Origin: Cunninghamella blakesleeana
Lineage: Eukaryota; Mucoromycota; Mucoromycetes; Mucorales; Cunninghamellaceae
NCBI GenBank assembly: GCA_017871115.1
Contig: JAFCIZ010000001.1
Coordinates: 725,501 to 789,500, forward strand
Direction of reading: 5' to 3'
Length of the DNA stretch: 64,000 bases
The position numbers and the translations under genes are program-made. Shown here in pieces: positions 50,462-64,000 of this stretch; position 1 is the first letter of the stretch; every line of letters begins with the position of its first letter. The notes under the pieces are model-generated. The model ran no database searches and was not told the origin of the DNA. It saw nothing but the letters and a program-made list of their open reading frames with translations.

Positions 50462-51187
50462 CAACCTCCCTTTCACTAAAATGATATTCAACTTCCCCTC
50501 ATTATAATTTTTTGATATAATATATTTGATTTATCAATATTGTTTCTCTTATTATTTTTTCGCCTCTATTAATCTTACTTTTTTTTTTTCTCCTACCTCC
50601 TTTTATTTATTTATTTATTATTTATTATTTATTTATATTTTCGATCAAAACATATGTTTTTACCTGTGTTTTAAGATAATCTAAAAAAATATTATGTTAA
50701 CATTATAAAATAATAATAATGAGTATTAGAGTGAGAGTGAGAGGGAAGGACAGTGTATATGTATGTGTTGTAAGTAAAATCAATATTAATTTCATTGTTA
50801 AAACAAAGAGAGAGAAATAGAGAGAATTGATAATAAATGCGTATAGTAAAAAAAATAAAAATAAAAATCATATATTAGTATTAATATATATATATATAAA
50901 TAGATATGATTTATTTTTTTTAAAAAAAAAATATCCATTCTTTTTATTTTTATGATAACCTTACTGAGAGCAATGGTACTACCAATGAGCTGACTTGCAA
51001 TATAAGTATATAATCCAATATGCCATAAAGGTCTACCGCAATCCCCTCTTCTATTTTCTGGTATTTTATTTCCTTCCTTTACATGATCCAATTTTAAAAT
51101 GTTTAAGCCAAGTGCATCCATAAAGGAAGCACCTAACGATACAAACACTCCAATAACAAAATTAACGACCGTGTCTTCACCGGCCAT
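48514..51187 (-). CDS. NIPA-type magnesium transporter
   Basis: Exons (minus): 51187-50965, 50680-50664, 50342-50180, 50048-49787, 49667-49565 and 49491-48514, in frame, 581 aa. The first 330 or so residues form a nine-helix NIPA/DUF803 bundle: FVIGVFVSLGASFMDALGLNILK, CGRPLWHIGLYTYIASQLIGS, then APLGSVALIYNFIFAKIL and, near the end, VVVPVFYGTYTALGLVNTIIYLDE, all typical of this family. The family transports Mg2+ at plasma or endosomal membranes. Exon 2 is a 17-nt microexon encoding NYLKTQ with its split first codon. The long C-terminal tail (about 250 aa) is Ser/Thr-rich, probably disordered, and contains a FHHHHHQRED stretch that could bind metal. The tail is much longer than in animal NIPA proteins. 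Confidence 0.9.
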
Positions 51188-52089
51188 TCAAATTATTTTT
51201 ATTATTCTTATTCTAATGGTTATTTTCGAATATAGTGTTGAGTGTGAGTAGGTATGTATATGTGCGTATATGTATGTTGAATCACAAATGAATAGAGTCA
51301 ATGATTAATAATAATAACAAATAATATTGAATATTAATATACAAGTTAATATAATATAAAAAAGGAATAAGGAAAAGAAAAAAGAAAAGAAGAAGAAAAG
51401 GAAAGGAAATATATAAAAAAAAAAAAAGTGAGAGAGAAAGAAAAAAAAAGAAAAAAAATGAAAGTGAAAAAATAAAGGAATAATAAAAAATTAAGGGGGC
51501 ATAAAAAATAAAGAGAGGAGTTGACTAAAAATGGAAACCCATCCATATCTTGATTGGCGCCTTTTGATTTACTCTTTTTTTAAAAAAATATTGAAAATGG
51601 AACCAAACATTATGGTGGTTATATTTGAATAATGTTTATTACAATCATAATCACAATAATAATAAATAAATAGTAATAAGAATAAGATTATATTATATAT
51701 ATCTTTCTTTTTTTTATAATAGCACTATCTTTTTTTTTTTAATTCATAATAAAAATGAAAATAATAAAAACAAAAACTAAAAGAAAATATATAAAATAAT
51801 AATAAGAATAAAGAAAATGTGTACATATTATAATATTAATAAGTAGAAGAGGAATAAAAATAAAATATATAAAGGAAAAATAAAATAAAGCTTTTTTTGA
51901 TTTTGCATTTTTCTTTTTTTTCTTTTTTTTTTTTTTCTTTTCTTGTATTCTAACACACATACAAACAAAACAAAAAAACAAAAAAAAAAAAAAAAATAGT
52001 TAAATGATAATAAAAATAATAAAAATAATTTGTATATCGTATATATACATATATTGTTATTTGAAAATAATAAACGGGGATATAAGCAC
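51188..52089. other. Intergenic: NIPA promoter side, RhoGAP 3' side
   Basis: Purine-rich low complexity at about 51357-51480 and AT-rich DNA beyond. Frames here (51346-51546, 51739-51981, 51828-52151) are Phe/Lys low complexity and are not called. Confidence 0.55.
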
Positions 52090-55000
52090 TTAAATAGTAA
52101 TGGCTGTAGGTTGAAGTTTATCATCCGATATAATAGAATAATCTTCATCATCAGATAATGCTAAATCATTGACTTCATCTTCTATTTCATCCAACATAAG
52201 AGCTTGTTGTCCTATTAAAATAATAATAGATCATATAAGTAAACAAATCAAAGTTTTAAATATATATTCTTATAAATAATCACATAATATATATTACCTG
52301 AATGATGTTTTTCTAAATCAACAATAGCATTGGGAGCAGCTTCACGATAATTAATACTATTTCGATTACTTCTTCCATCTTTCAATTGTAATGTGGGACG
52401 TCTTCCTAATGGTTTGCCATTACAGCTATTATTATTATTATTATTATTATTGTTATTATGATCAGGATGATTGGTTTGTTGGTTTGTATCATAAGGATGA
52501 GATTGTTGTTGCTGTTGTTGTTGTTGTTGATTAATATTATTACCATTATAATAGTTGTTATTATTATCATTGATAGAAGGAGGTGGTGGAGCCTCTTCTA
52601 TAATTTTAATAGGTGTTTCATATTCGGTATTTTCGTCATCTAAGATCATTCTTGGAGCTGCATCACCATCTTCTGTTGTCCAAAATATATAATCAAATTC
52701 ACTCATTAATAAATTAAAGATTGTTCCAGGAATACCAAGAGTAGGTGAAAAGACAATGCTAACATTTCTCATGGTCATTTTATTAATATCAGAGTGTTGT
52801 ACGACTTGAATTAAATGAGCGGTCAATGCACGTAATAATGTATAGTTGGCTATAGGCAATAATGAGACTAATCTTCCTAATTCATTGACTCTATCCTTTC
52901 TATCCAATAGATCTATATATATGTATATGTATGTATATATGAAATAAAAAGAAAAATTAATCATTATTATCTTTTTCTTTCCTTCTTTCTAATACATATA
53001 TATATATATATATATATATATGGTTTACCAATAACATGAAGGAAATCCATTCTCAATTCTCTTGTTAAAACGCTTGTAGGTAATTCACGTAACCACATTT
53101 TCAATAACCCAGCAATAGCATGAACATCATATTCTTCTTTAGCTGCTAATAAATTAATATCACCCTCTATAAATACATTTATAAATATAAAAGATATAAA
53201 TAAATAAAAAATAAGTAAATACATCATTTTTTTCTTTTTTTTTTTTTCATTCATATTTATTTAATTATTTTATTTTATTTCATACCTTGATCAAATTTCA
53301 ATTTTAACGATTTCATCATTGTATTACTTCCACTTAAACGATACAACCCTTCTTCCAAAATAGCCTTTTTCACATCCAAATATTCAATACATCTATAAAC
53401 AATAGAAGGTAATTGATATGTATCAGAAACACGAGAAATACGTACAGCATCATCTAATGGAACACCAAAGACAGGATTTTGAGGTTGGTTTTGATTGTCT
53501 TTATGATGATGGGATCTTCCTTGTTCATTAGATGGTCTAGATAAAAAGCCACGGAAACCCGAAGATGAGGATCCTGTTGTTGCTGTTGTCAATGTGTTTG
53601 CTGATGACGATGTGGTTGATCCAACTAATGTTGAATTAGAAGTAGAGGTGGTATGATTGCTTAAATTAGAATGCATGGATTGTGTATCAAAAGGTGCAGT
53701 AGATTCACTGGTATTACTACTAAACATTTTTTTACCCCAAAAGGTCATTCTTTTATGCTTTGATTTTTTTTCGGGTAAATCATCTCCTAGCAATTCATCA
53801 CTGCTTCTTCCAAATGCTGGTGATGGGGAAACTGCTCTTGCTGGTAAAGTGATTTCTTCTTCTTGGCTTTTATTTAGTAAGTTAACCATAGAGCTACGTC
53901 TAGTAAGATTATGTGATGGTTGATGAGGTTGTAATGAATTACTGAATGAAATACTATTATTATTATTATTATTTTGTTGTTGGAGAGGGTGATGGTAATT
54001 ATCTAATACAATAGGTGGTAAAGGAGGTGGTGAAGTAGAGGATGACCATGTGCTTGTTAAAGAACTTGAACTATCATTAGTTAAAGTCGACCCAGTAACA
54101 GCCATACCAATTTCCGAAGGTGAGTTTTGATAAGTTCTTAATTTATCAAACTCAGATGCATCTTGTTGTTGATGATAAGGGTGAGAAGAAGATGAGGATG
54201 ATTTGTTTGAACTTGGTAATGTGCTTGGTGTAGAGGTTGAAGCCATTGGTTTGGATGATGAGGTTGTAGAAGAAATAGATGACTTTTTCTTTGCTGGTGA
54301 TGGGAATGACGATGATGATAAAGAAGGATCTGATGGGTGGAGGGCAATATCTTCTTCAAGTCGAACATGTTTAAATAAAGCATCCACCCATGAATCACGA
54401 TCTTCATCGTTTTCTGCGCATAAAATGTGTCTAGCGATCTGTGATGACCCTGCCCTTTTTTGTTCAATAATTAAAAATGCATGACGATAAATATTATTTT
54501 CATCTGTTGCTGAAGCGGAGGCTGCTGCTTGAGGCGTTTGACGACCGATTTGTGCATTGATTAAACGAATAGTACCGAGATGATTGCCTTCTTTTGATTC
54601 ATAATAGTCCAAGTTGGTTCCATTTAAAACGAAGAATCTAGTTTTCCATCCACCAAAGTTTTTACCCCGTTTTGTTAAATACCCTTCTTTACGTCCAGTA
54701 CGTGAATACATTACATCATTATCTACTACATTAGTACTTAAAAATTCACATAAATCGGAACTATCTTCTGGTGGTAATAAGACGATATGTTGAAGATAGT
54801 TTTCTAATGCAGCTTTACGTCGATCTACTTTACTAGGTGAATGTGATGTGAATAATGTCTTGTCCGGTAACTTAGCTATACGACTATAGGCTGTTTTATT
54901 TCTTGAAGATTTAATCTACATATATATATATATAAATATAATATAAAAAGGAAAAAAGGAAAAAATATATATATATATATATAAGATAAGGATAATCACT

Positions 55001-56169
55001 TTTTTTATTTTATATATTTTTATTAAAAAAATAAAAATAATAATATTACGTACCTTTGCATCTAAATCAAGGAAATGAGAATATAATTTTTCCACTCTCC
55101 ATAATTCTTCAAATTCTAAATTGGTTTCATCAGGTTTTTTCCCAACAGATATAATAAAAGAAATAACTTCACGACCTTTTTCATTTTGACGAATATTTGA
55201 TCCAAGGACTTTAAGAGAAATGTTTGTAATACCAGTAGCAAGAGGATTATGGTTATTATTATTATTATTATCAATAGATTGAGGTTGGATAGTAGTAGAA
55301 GGAGAAGGAGAAGAAGAAGAGGAAGAAGGTAAATGATGTGGAGGAGGTGTAGGAGGTGTAGGTGAAGGTGAAGAGACAGGAATATGATTGATTTGATCAA
55401 TAGAATCTAAAGAAGGCATAGCAGGAGCATCCATTGAAGTGGTAAGAGGAGGGGGAGAGAAAAAGATATGGCTTTCTCTTTTAGATCTTTGGTTATTGCG
55501 TTGGTTATTTGTTGGAGGTGAATTAGGTCTTAAATAAGAAGAAGTAGAAGAAGAAAAAGATGAAGATAAAGAAGATTCTTCGGCCATACTATTATTGTTA
55601 TTATGTGCTGTAGTTATGGTTGGAGAAGAAATACTTGGTATAGGTACAATAGGAGGTTTAACAGATTTAAACTTTTGCATATTACTAGCATCTTTTTCCA
55701 TGATGAGATTTTTAGGAGAAGTTGGATTAATATTATTATTATTATTAATGGATGTAGTATCAATAGTATTATTATTATTATTATTATTTTCTAAAGTTGT
55801 ATCTACATTAATAGGTTTATCTTTTGAACGTTGTTGTTGTTGATGATCAGTTTTCCCAATAGTATTTGCTCGATAAGGAGAACGTGGAGGCGGCATAGGA
55901 CTAGGTTCATCTTCTATATCTGACATTGCTTTTAGTACTTCAGTAGAGACAAGAATAGAAGCTCTTTGTTTTCGAATTCGTTCAAAGGAATTAACGTTAT
56001 CTTGTAGTCCGTCCCTTTCAGCCGATAAGTGTGAATTTTCTTTTTGAAGATTTTGTATCATCGTACGCTGTCTTTCAATGATTTTCCATAGTTGTTCATT
56101 TTGTTGCCTCAATTGATTAAACTCTTCTATGCTTACATATCCTGGAGGTGGTGGTAAGGGTGTAGACAT
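52090..56169 (-). CDS. PX-PH-RhoGAP protein (Bem3-like)
   Basis: Exons (minus): 56169-55054, 54915-53286, 53166-53029, 52912-52298 and 52211-52090, in frame, 1,206 aa. Domains in order: coiled coil at about 12-70 (QLRQQNEQLWKIIERQ); Ser/Asn/Pro-rich linker; PX domain at about 313-425, split by intron 1, with LWRVEKLYSHFLDLDAK and KVDRRKAALENYL; PH domain at about 446-555 (REG-type start KEGYLTKRGKNFGGWKTRFF, closing DSWVDALF); RhoGAP at about 854-1050 with arginine finger GLYRLSG, VHAIAGLLKMWLRELP and MTMRNVSIVFSPTLG. This order is that of yeast Bem3, a Cdc42 GAP recruited to phosphoinositide-rich polarity and endocytic sites. The tail is Gln/Asn-rich and ends acidic. Confidence 0.93.
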
Positions 56170-57128
56170 TATTTTATAAAAACGAAAAGAGAGTAAAGAA
56201 GAGGAAGAAGAAGAAGAAGAAAGGGTTTAATAAAATACAATAAATTAGATTAATGTATATATGACACTTTTTTTTTTTTTTCTTATATAATGAATGGAAT
56301 GGGTGGAAGAAAAAAAAAAAAATAAAAAAATAAAGGTGTAAAAGTGAAAAAAAAGAGGTTAAAAAAAAGTATCTTTTTGGGAAAAGAAATAATTTAAAAG
56401 GAGGAAATAAAAAAAAAAATTATTATTTTAAAAAAGATTAAAGTCCGGTGGTTTAATGTTACACACTTTGGTTGGTTAATAAGTTATTAAGTTGGGTTAT
56501 TATTCTTTTTAAATATATTAGATTTATTATATATTAGTATATTAGATTATTATTATTATTATTATTATCATTATATTATTTTTATTATAAACAATATAAG
56601 ATCCTATTATTATTATAATAATAATAATAATAAAAATATGTCAATTTATCACTTACTCCTTGAATATCTCTTTGATTTTTTCATTTCATCTATTTTTAAG
56701 TCTATTTTCTAAACTAAGGTAAAAAGCTTTATTCATTTTTAAAGTAATAAGATGGTTATTATAGTAGTACAATAACCCTATTTCAAATATTAGATTCATG
56801 TCAAAATGCTATATAAGCATTTCACGTTCTTTTTTAAGCTTTACAAAAAAAATTATATGCATATATTAAAGTTTGTATTATAAATAATCGAACACTTTAT
56901 ATTTATATCTATATTTCTCTCTTTCTCTCTTTCTCTCTTTTTAAGGATTATATTATATAATTGTATTAAAATAATAATAATAATAATATAATAAACAAAA
57001 ATAAACACTAGATCTTATTTATTTTTAAATAAATATATAAATAAATATATAATTTCTTTTTTTTTTTTTTTTTAATATTAATAACAATAAAAATACTAAT
57101 AATAATAATATTACTATTATTACTATAT
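56170..57128. other. Intergenic: RhoGAP promoter side, epsin 3' side
   Basis: GAA-rich purine tract beside the RhoGAP start (about 56196-56226), ATT/TAA trinucleotide runs near 56545-56570 and 56610-56630, and a CTTT pyrimidine repeat at about 56916-56941. No gene is recognised. Confidence 0.5.
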
Positions 57129-58361
57129 TTATGAAAGAAGATCGTCAAAAGGTGATTTAGGAGTAGATGATTTTTGTTGAGGAGTTGTAGGAGAAGGATT
57201 GGCAGAATTTGCCCAAGAATTCCATCCTGCATTGACGCTTGAAGATTTTAAAGCATTCATAGAAGGCCCAGTAGATGTTTTAATATTTTGCTGTCCTGTT
57301 TTACCTAAAGAATCCAATGATACAAAACTAGAAGCTTGTGACCAAATTCCTCCAGGAAGATCCTTTTTATTATTATTGCTATTGGTCGATGATGACGACG
57401 AAGCTGTAGTATTATTATAATTATTATTAGCAGAAGAAGCTTGGATAGGTGTAGTGGTTTGATTCAATAATGTAGTTGGTTGTGTTGTGGTATTAGTGGT
57501 GATAGGTGCAGAGGGTGTAAAGGAATCATCTCCTAATAAGTCTAATAAAGAATTGTTGTTGTTATTATTTGTTGCTACAGGTGTAGGTTGTGATGTTTTA
57601 ATAGTAGTAGTAGTAGTTGTTGTTGTTGTTGTTGCTGATATAGCAGGTGCACTTTGAAAATCATCGAAATCTAAAGTAATTGATCAACCAATCAATAATA
57701 ATAATCATAATAATCATAATTTTATATTGTTAGTATAAAGAATATTCTGGCTCTTTTATATATGTATGTATTTACCATCAAATGCATTGCTATTAGAATT
57801 GGTATTGTTATTATTATTTCCTACGCCAGTAGTAAAATCTCCCCAATCATCATCATTATTGCTGGTGTTTTTGTTATCATCATCAAAGTCGAACAAATTA
57901 GCTTCTTTAGCAGTAGTGGGCTGAGTCTTGGTAGAAGTAGAACGACTGGCTGTCGATTGTTTTGATCTTGTATGATCTTCTTCTTCAGTACCATTATCAT
58001 CTTGATCATCATCATATTTTCCAGTACCATAACTATTATCTTCATCATAAAATCCTCCTCTAGAACTAAATCCTCCAGAAGAACTAAATCCGCCCCCACT
58101 ACCCATAGTAGGAAGAGAATCACTACCAAATCCAGTAAAACGGCTACCACCTCCACTAGAAAATCCTCCGCCACTAGATAATCCACCATGAACAGATTCT
58201 GATCCAACACCAGTATATTTGTTTCGATTTTGTTTAGCTTTTTTTCTTTCGGCTTTGATTTTTTCAGTACTGCTTAACAAGTCAGCTAATTCCTTTGCAC
58301 GGTTACGAACTATATAAACGATAATATAATAATAATAATCAATATCGCGTTTAGTTGCTTC

Positions 58362-58397
<36 letters not shown>

Positions 58398-59339
58398 CTT
58401 TCGCCTATTTATCTTATAATACTCACTATTAATGCCTTGGTCTTTTCCTTTTTCATCAATATAATGAAAGTTTCTTAAAATTTTAACCATAGATATATGT
58501 GATCGAGCATCATCCACAACACGTTCAGATCCATTCTTAACTAAATATTCTAATAATACAAGTGCCTATATATAAACGATAAAAGAAAAAAATGCAAGTC
58601 AATATTTAGTATGAACATATTTAATAATAGATTAAATAAAGGTTAAATAAACATAAATATTAATACATATGTATTACCTTATAAATTTGGCGCCATTGGC
58701 TAGCTTCTTTTTCAGTAAAACGTTTATAAACGGTAGGCATAATTTCATTAAAATATTGACTATTATAAATGTACCATATAAAATAAATATATCCAATAAA
58801 TAAATGTATCATAAATATAAATATATTTTATCATAATAATAATAATAATAAATGAATATATAAATAGGCAATAACTTACTAGTTAAAAGTACCTTGAGCT
58901 ATTTCTTGCATCAATGTACTTGAAGCTCCCCAAGCTTCATTGTTTGTAGCTTCATGAACTTTGGCTTCCATTTCTGTATAGTTAAGCACAACGTTTTTAC
59001 TGTATATAAATAAATAAATAAATATACAAAATATACATGTATATATATATATTAAACATGGTAAATATCTGTATTTATTCTAATAATCCATTTTTTATAA
59101 ATTATTTATATACTTTACACTTTATTAATGACATCCTATAACCAAAGATGAGAGAGAAAATAATATTAATAAACAAGATGACGTTGGGCTTTGTAGAATA
59201 TATATGTAAACAGAATAATAGCTTCTTTTTTTTATATATACTTTTCTTTCAAGCTAATTTTTTATATTTTATAATGATAACTTACTCTAACTTCCCATAG
59301 ATCAGGGATTTGTAAATTCAATTGAGAAAAGGAATTCAT
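57129..59339 (-). CDS. Epsin-like ENTH-domain clathrin adaptor (Ent3/epsinR-like)
   Basis: Exons (minus): 59339-59286, 59135-59119, 58999-58880, 58759-58678, 58565-58427, 58309-57776 and 57670-57129, in frame, 495 aa. The ENTH domain fills residues 1-150: PDLWEVRDVINKVKNVVLNYTEMEAKVHEATN, WGASSTLMQEIAQGTFNY, YFNEIMPTVYKRFTEKEASQWRQIYK and ALVLLEYLVKNGSERVVDD in separate exons. (The first stretch is quoted only to show the splice joins in parts.) The unstructured tail has Gly/Ser/Phe repeats, acidic DDDWGDF and DFDDF motifs that suit gamma-ear adaptor binding, a clathrin box LLDLLGDD near 358, and ends PFDDLLS. This combination fits Golgi-endosome epsins (Ent3, CLINT1). Exon 2 is a 17-nt microexon. 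Confidence 0.9.
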
Positions 59340-60413
59340 TTTATATTATAATCGAATTGAATTTTTTTTCTTTTTTTTTTTCTCTCTGAAAAAGGATATA
59401 TATAGATAATAAAAAAAAAGGGAGGAAGAAAAGAAATAAAATTTGACCATCGCATTTTTAATTATTATTATTATTTTCAGCCACTTTAAAACTCCGTATA
59501 CATATATATATATAAAAATCTTTAAAAATATTTAATTATACGCAACAAATATATAAGACGTACAAAAACCGACATTGTAGTAATGATTATAAAGTATCAA
59601 CCCGATCATAATCATTATAATTTATCATCTCTCTCTCTCTTTCGCTCTTTTTTTTTAAGATATCTAAACCAAGCAAACATTAAGCATTAGCAATTGCTTT
59701 TTTTTTTCTTCTTCTCCTACGTACTTAATTAGGAAACGTAACTAAAATTATTCGATTCTTTTAATTTTTCTTCGAACATTTTAGAAATAGAAATAAAGTA
59801 TTTTCAACTACTTTAGTTGTTAATTAGGTAATAAAACAAACTAAAATAAAATAAATGGGAAAGATGAAAAAAGATAAAAAAAACCCTTCATTTATTTTTA
59901 TATTAAAACTGAGTCTAAAAAATCTCTATTCCCCAATCAATTTTTACAAAGAATGTTCATGTTGCAAGATGCATAACCCTTTTCATCCTGTTTATTAAGA
60001 AAAAGAAGTGGATTTTTATATTTATTTTAAAATAATTTCTATAAAAACTACCTATATTAAATAAATATTCTATTATAAATAGAAAGCATGTATATATAAT
60101 ATTCTAATTAAACTAATAGTATGTTTATGTTTATGTTTACAACTGCAAGAGAGAAAGAGAGAAAGAGATCATTCTTTCTTCATACCATTGTCCAGTTTAA
60201 TTTATAATCTTTTCCGAAAAACCAAGGTACAAAAAATTCCTTTTAAAAGGTCGGAGGTTAAAACCATATCGATTTCGTGCTACTAAAAAATAATAAAGCA
60301 AAAAGAAAGCTTTTTTTTTCTTTCCTTTTTTTTCTTTCTTTCTTTTTCTTTCCTTCCTTTTTTTATTTTTATTTTTATTTTGTCTCATCTCTATTCAACT
60401 AAATTAATATATC
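59340..60413. other. Intergenic, divergent promoter region (epsin / UGP1)
   Basis: T-rich and CTTT-rich (about 60308-60380) before UGP1, with CT repeats at about 59629-59648. The word GGAGGTTAAAACC at about 60252 is vaguely B-box-like, but no tRNA fold is visible. Confidence 0.5.
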
Positions 60414-62674
<2,261 letters not shown>

Positions 62675-63453
62675 AAAAAATATAAAGAGGAATAGGTAGT
62701 TTTTGTTTTATTTTTTTATCTTTTACCAAAATTACTACTTTTATTATTATTATTACTATTATTATTATTATTATAACTTTTACAACTTTCAAATATTTTT
62801 TGTTATTCTTTCAACTTCATTTTTTTATATACTTCATAAAATTTTCTTATTTTGAATAATGTTATTTTTTATTTGATTTTTTTTTAAAAAAATTATATTT
62901 CCATCTCTTCTTTTTTTTTTTTTTCTCATTAAAATAAAATTGCTTAGTTTTTATTTTGTTTTCAAAAAAATTAAAAAAAATTAAAAAAAATTAAAAAAAA
63001 TTAAAAAAACTACGTAAAGAATAGTATTTTGGAAACATGAGCTTTAAAAATGAATTTCATTTTCTAGCCAATGATTTATTAGGTTATACACTTTCATTAT
63101 ACTAAAATAATTATAATAATAAAATTTATTTCTATTTAATCAAGCTAAATGAAATTATTTAAAAATAGAGAGAGAGAGAGAGAGAGAAATGTCGTACAAT
63201 ATACATAGCTATTTACTAAGCATATAACTTGATCTTATGCTCAAATCAAAGTAAGTGTTTCTTTTTTTTTTAATTGTCCAGATCGCCGGCCATTGTAATT
63301 ATTCAAAACCCAGTATTATTTAAATTAATAAAGTGAATCGAGATCAATTTTATTATATTACACTACATTATATTATATTATATTATATTATTTTTAAAAA
63401 AAGATTCCTAATAAAAAGGAATGTTTTTAAACTACTATCATTTTATCTACTAA
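62675..63453. other. Convergent 3' region (UGP1 / P450)
   Basis: Contains a 10-bp tandem repeat TTAAAAAAAA at 62971-63009, a (GA)n run at about 63170-63187 and a TATTA repeat at about 63367-63391. No gene is seen. Confidence 0.6.
62971..63009. repeat. 10-bp tandem repeat, four copies
   Basis: Unit TTAAAAAAAA, nearly perfect. It lies about 300 bp beyond the UGP1 stop codon in convergent 3' flanking DNA. Confidence 0.85.
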
Positions 63454-64000
63454 TTAAATTTTACGTGGCTTTAACTTGATTCTGAATTGATTTTTTTCTA
63501 CTGTTAAAGTGATAAATTGACGAAGGTCCTTTGCATTATCCAATTCTTCAGGAATAGCTTTGAACTCATAGTGCTTCACCAAAGTAGCAATACTTAATCT
63601 CATTTCCATCAAGGCAAAATTTTTTCCAATACATCCTCTTGATCTGATAATAATAATTAATTGATAGAATGATTTTATTAATTATTTATTGCTATATATA
63701 TTTCCTTTATTATTATTTCTTCATTTTCTTACCCAGCACTAAATGGATAATAAGCATCTAAACATGGAGGAGGGGTTGCACCTTCAAGCCATCTTTCAGG
63801 AATAAATTCATCTGGATTTGGCCAGTACTCAGGATTTTTATGGGCATGATTCATATTACCTATAATTATAGTCTATTTATTTATTTATTTATTTTTAAAA
63901 AAGAAAAGTATGATAATTTGTTATTATTATAATTATATCATCTTATATTTTTTTATTATTTTTATTTTATGTTTTTTTGCGTACGTTTTTTGGGATAAAG
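63454..64000 (-). CDS. Cytochrome P450, C-terminal part (cut by window edge)
   Basis: Heme-thiolate monooxygenase. Visible exons (minus): 64000-63985 (partial), 63872-63733 and 63643-63454. Splicing gives FIPKN|TIIIGNMNHAHKNPEYW, then PDEFIPERW (the PERF-type motif), then PFSAG|SRGCIGKNFALMEMR, the heme loop with the axial Cys, and a C-terminal FRIKLKPRKI. Two acceptors are possible for the middle exon (after 63873 or after 63860). The longer exon is preferred because it restores the IPKN-T-I-I strand before the HKNPEYW segment and keeps phase 0 with the edge exon. The family (CYP number), redox partner and substrate cannot be told from this part. Confidence 0.92.

Noticed and set aside
54203..54484. 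Frames antisense to the RhoGAP, FAB1 and epsin genes
   Set aside because: By-products of Ser/Asn/Gly-rich codons on the coding strand; the coding strand has conserved domains throughout.
16781..59339. A membrane-traffic gene cluster (FAB1, MIT protein, PX-RhoGAP, epsin)
   Set aside because: The genes are interspersed with ribosomal, RNA-binding, transport and metabolic genes and are not co-oriented; nothing indicates co-regulation.
60230..60285. tRNA-like word GGAGGTTAAAACC
   Set aside because: No A box at a proper distance and no cloverleaf pairing; only a chance B-box resemblance.

Overview
This window is eukaryotic nuclear DNA. It is very AT-rich and full of poly-A/T tracts and AT microsatellites. 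Protein genes are broken by many short GT-AG introns of roughly 50-300 bp. The gene set points to a fungus: a fungal-type plasma-membrane H+-ATPase, FAB1, a Bem3-like PX-PH-RhoGAP, an Ent3-like epsin and a CYP. Several families are familiar mainly from early-diverging fungi and animals: YANK/STK32 kinase, CABLES-like cyclin, TM2 protein, RBM42 and non-specific phospholipase C. With the asparagine-rich low-complexity inserts and the AT content, this suggests an early-diverging (Mucoromycota-like) fungus, but the placement is inference. No rRNA, tRNA, CRISPR or intact transposon was recognised.

Layout. 1-2192: PMA1-type H+-ATPase (minus, cut by the left edge). 4794-5786: rhodanese-methyltransferase fusion (minus). 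7064-7853: 1-Cys peroxiredoxin (+). 8239-9382: ER FKBP with a C-terminal membrane anchor (minus). 10183-10504: doubtful small spliced gene (+). 11065-11466: small single-pass membrane protein (+). 12051-13538: branched-chain 2-oxoacid dehydrogenase E1 alpha (+). 13727-15362: aldo/keto reductase (minus). 16781-25850: FAB1/PIKfyve (minus, ten exons, about 2,642 aa). 26681-27621: ribosomal protein L15 (+). 28723-32447: acid-phosphatase-like domain fused to a phospholipase C (+, fifteen exons). 33205-35064: BSD-domain protein (minus). 35438-36548: MIT-like protein (minus). 37310-37891: TM2 protein (+). 38172-39330: RBM42-like RNA-binding protein (minus). 40591-42226: YANK/STK32-like kinase (minus). 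42963-44396: 1-acylglycerol-3-phosphate acyltransferase (+). 45269-47640: CABLES-like cyclin (+). 48514-51187: NIPA-type Mg2+ transporter (minus). 52090-56169: PX-PH-RhoGAP (minus). 57129-59339: Ent3-like epsin (minus). 60414-62674: UDP-glucose pyrophosphorylase (+). 63454-64000: C-terminal part of a cytochrome P450 (minus, cut by the right edge).

The genes do not form a functional cluster. Several concern membrane identity and traffic (FAB1, epsin, PX-RhoGAP, MIT protein, BSD protein, acyltransferase, phospholipase), but this looks like ordinary gene order. Exon borders were set by hand from GT/AG signals, reading-frame continuity and family conservation. In all the multi-exon models the joined exons keep frame. 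The most interesting object is the phosphatase-phospholipase C fusion at 28723-32447. Its N-terminal domain keeps the fold-defining segments but appears to have lost metal-site residues, while the C-terminal domain keeps all four diagnostic phospholipase C motifs.
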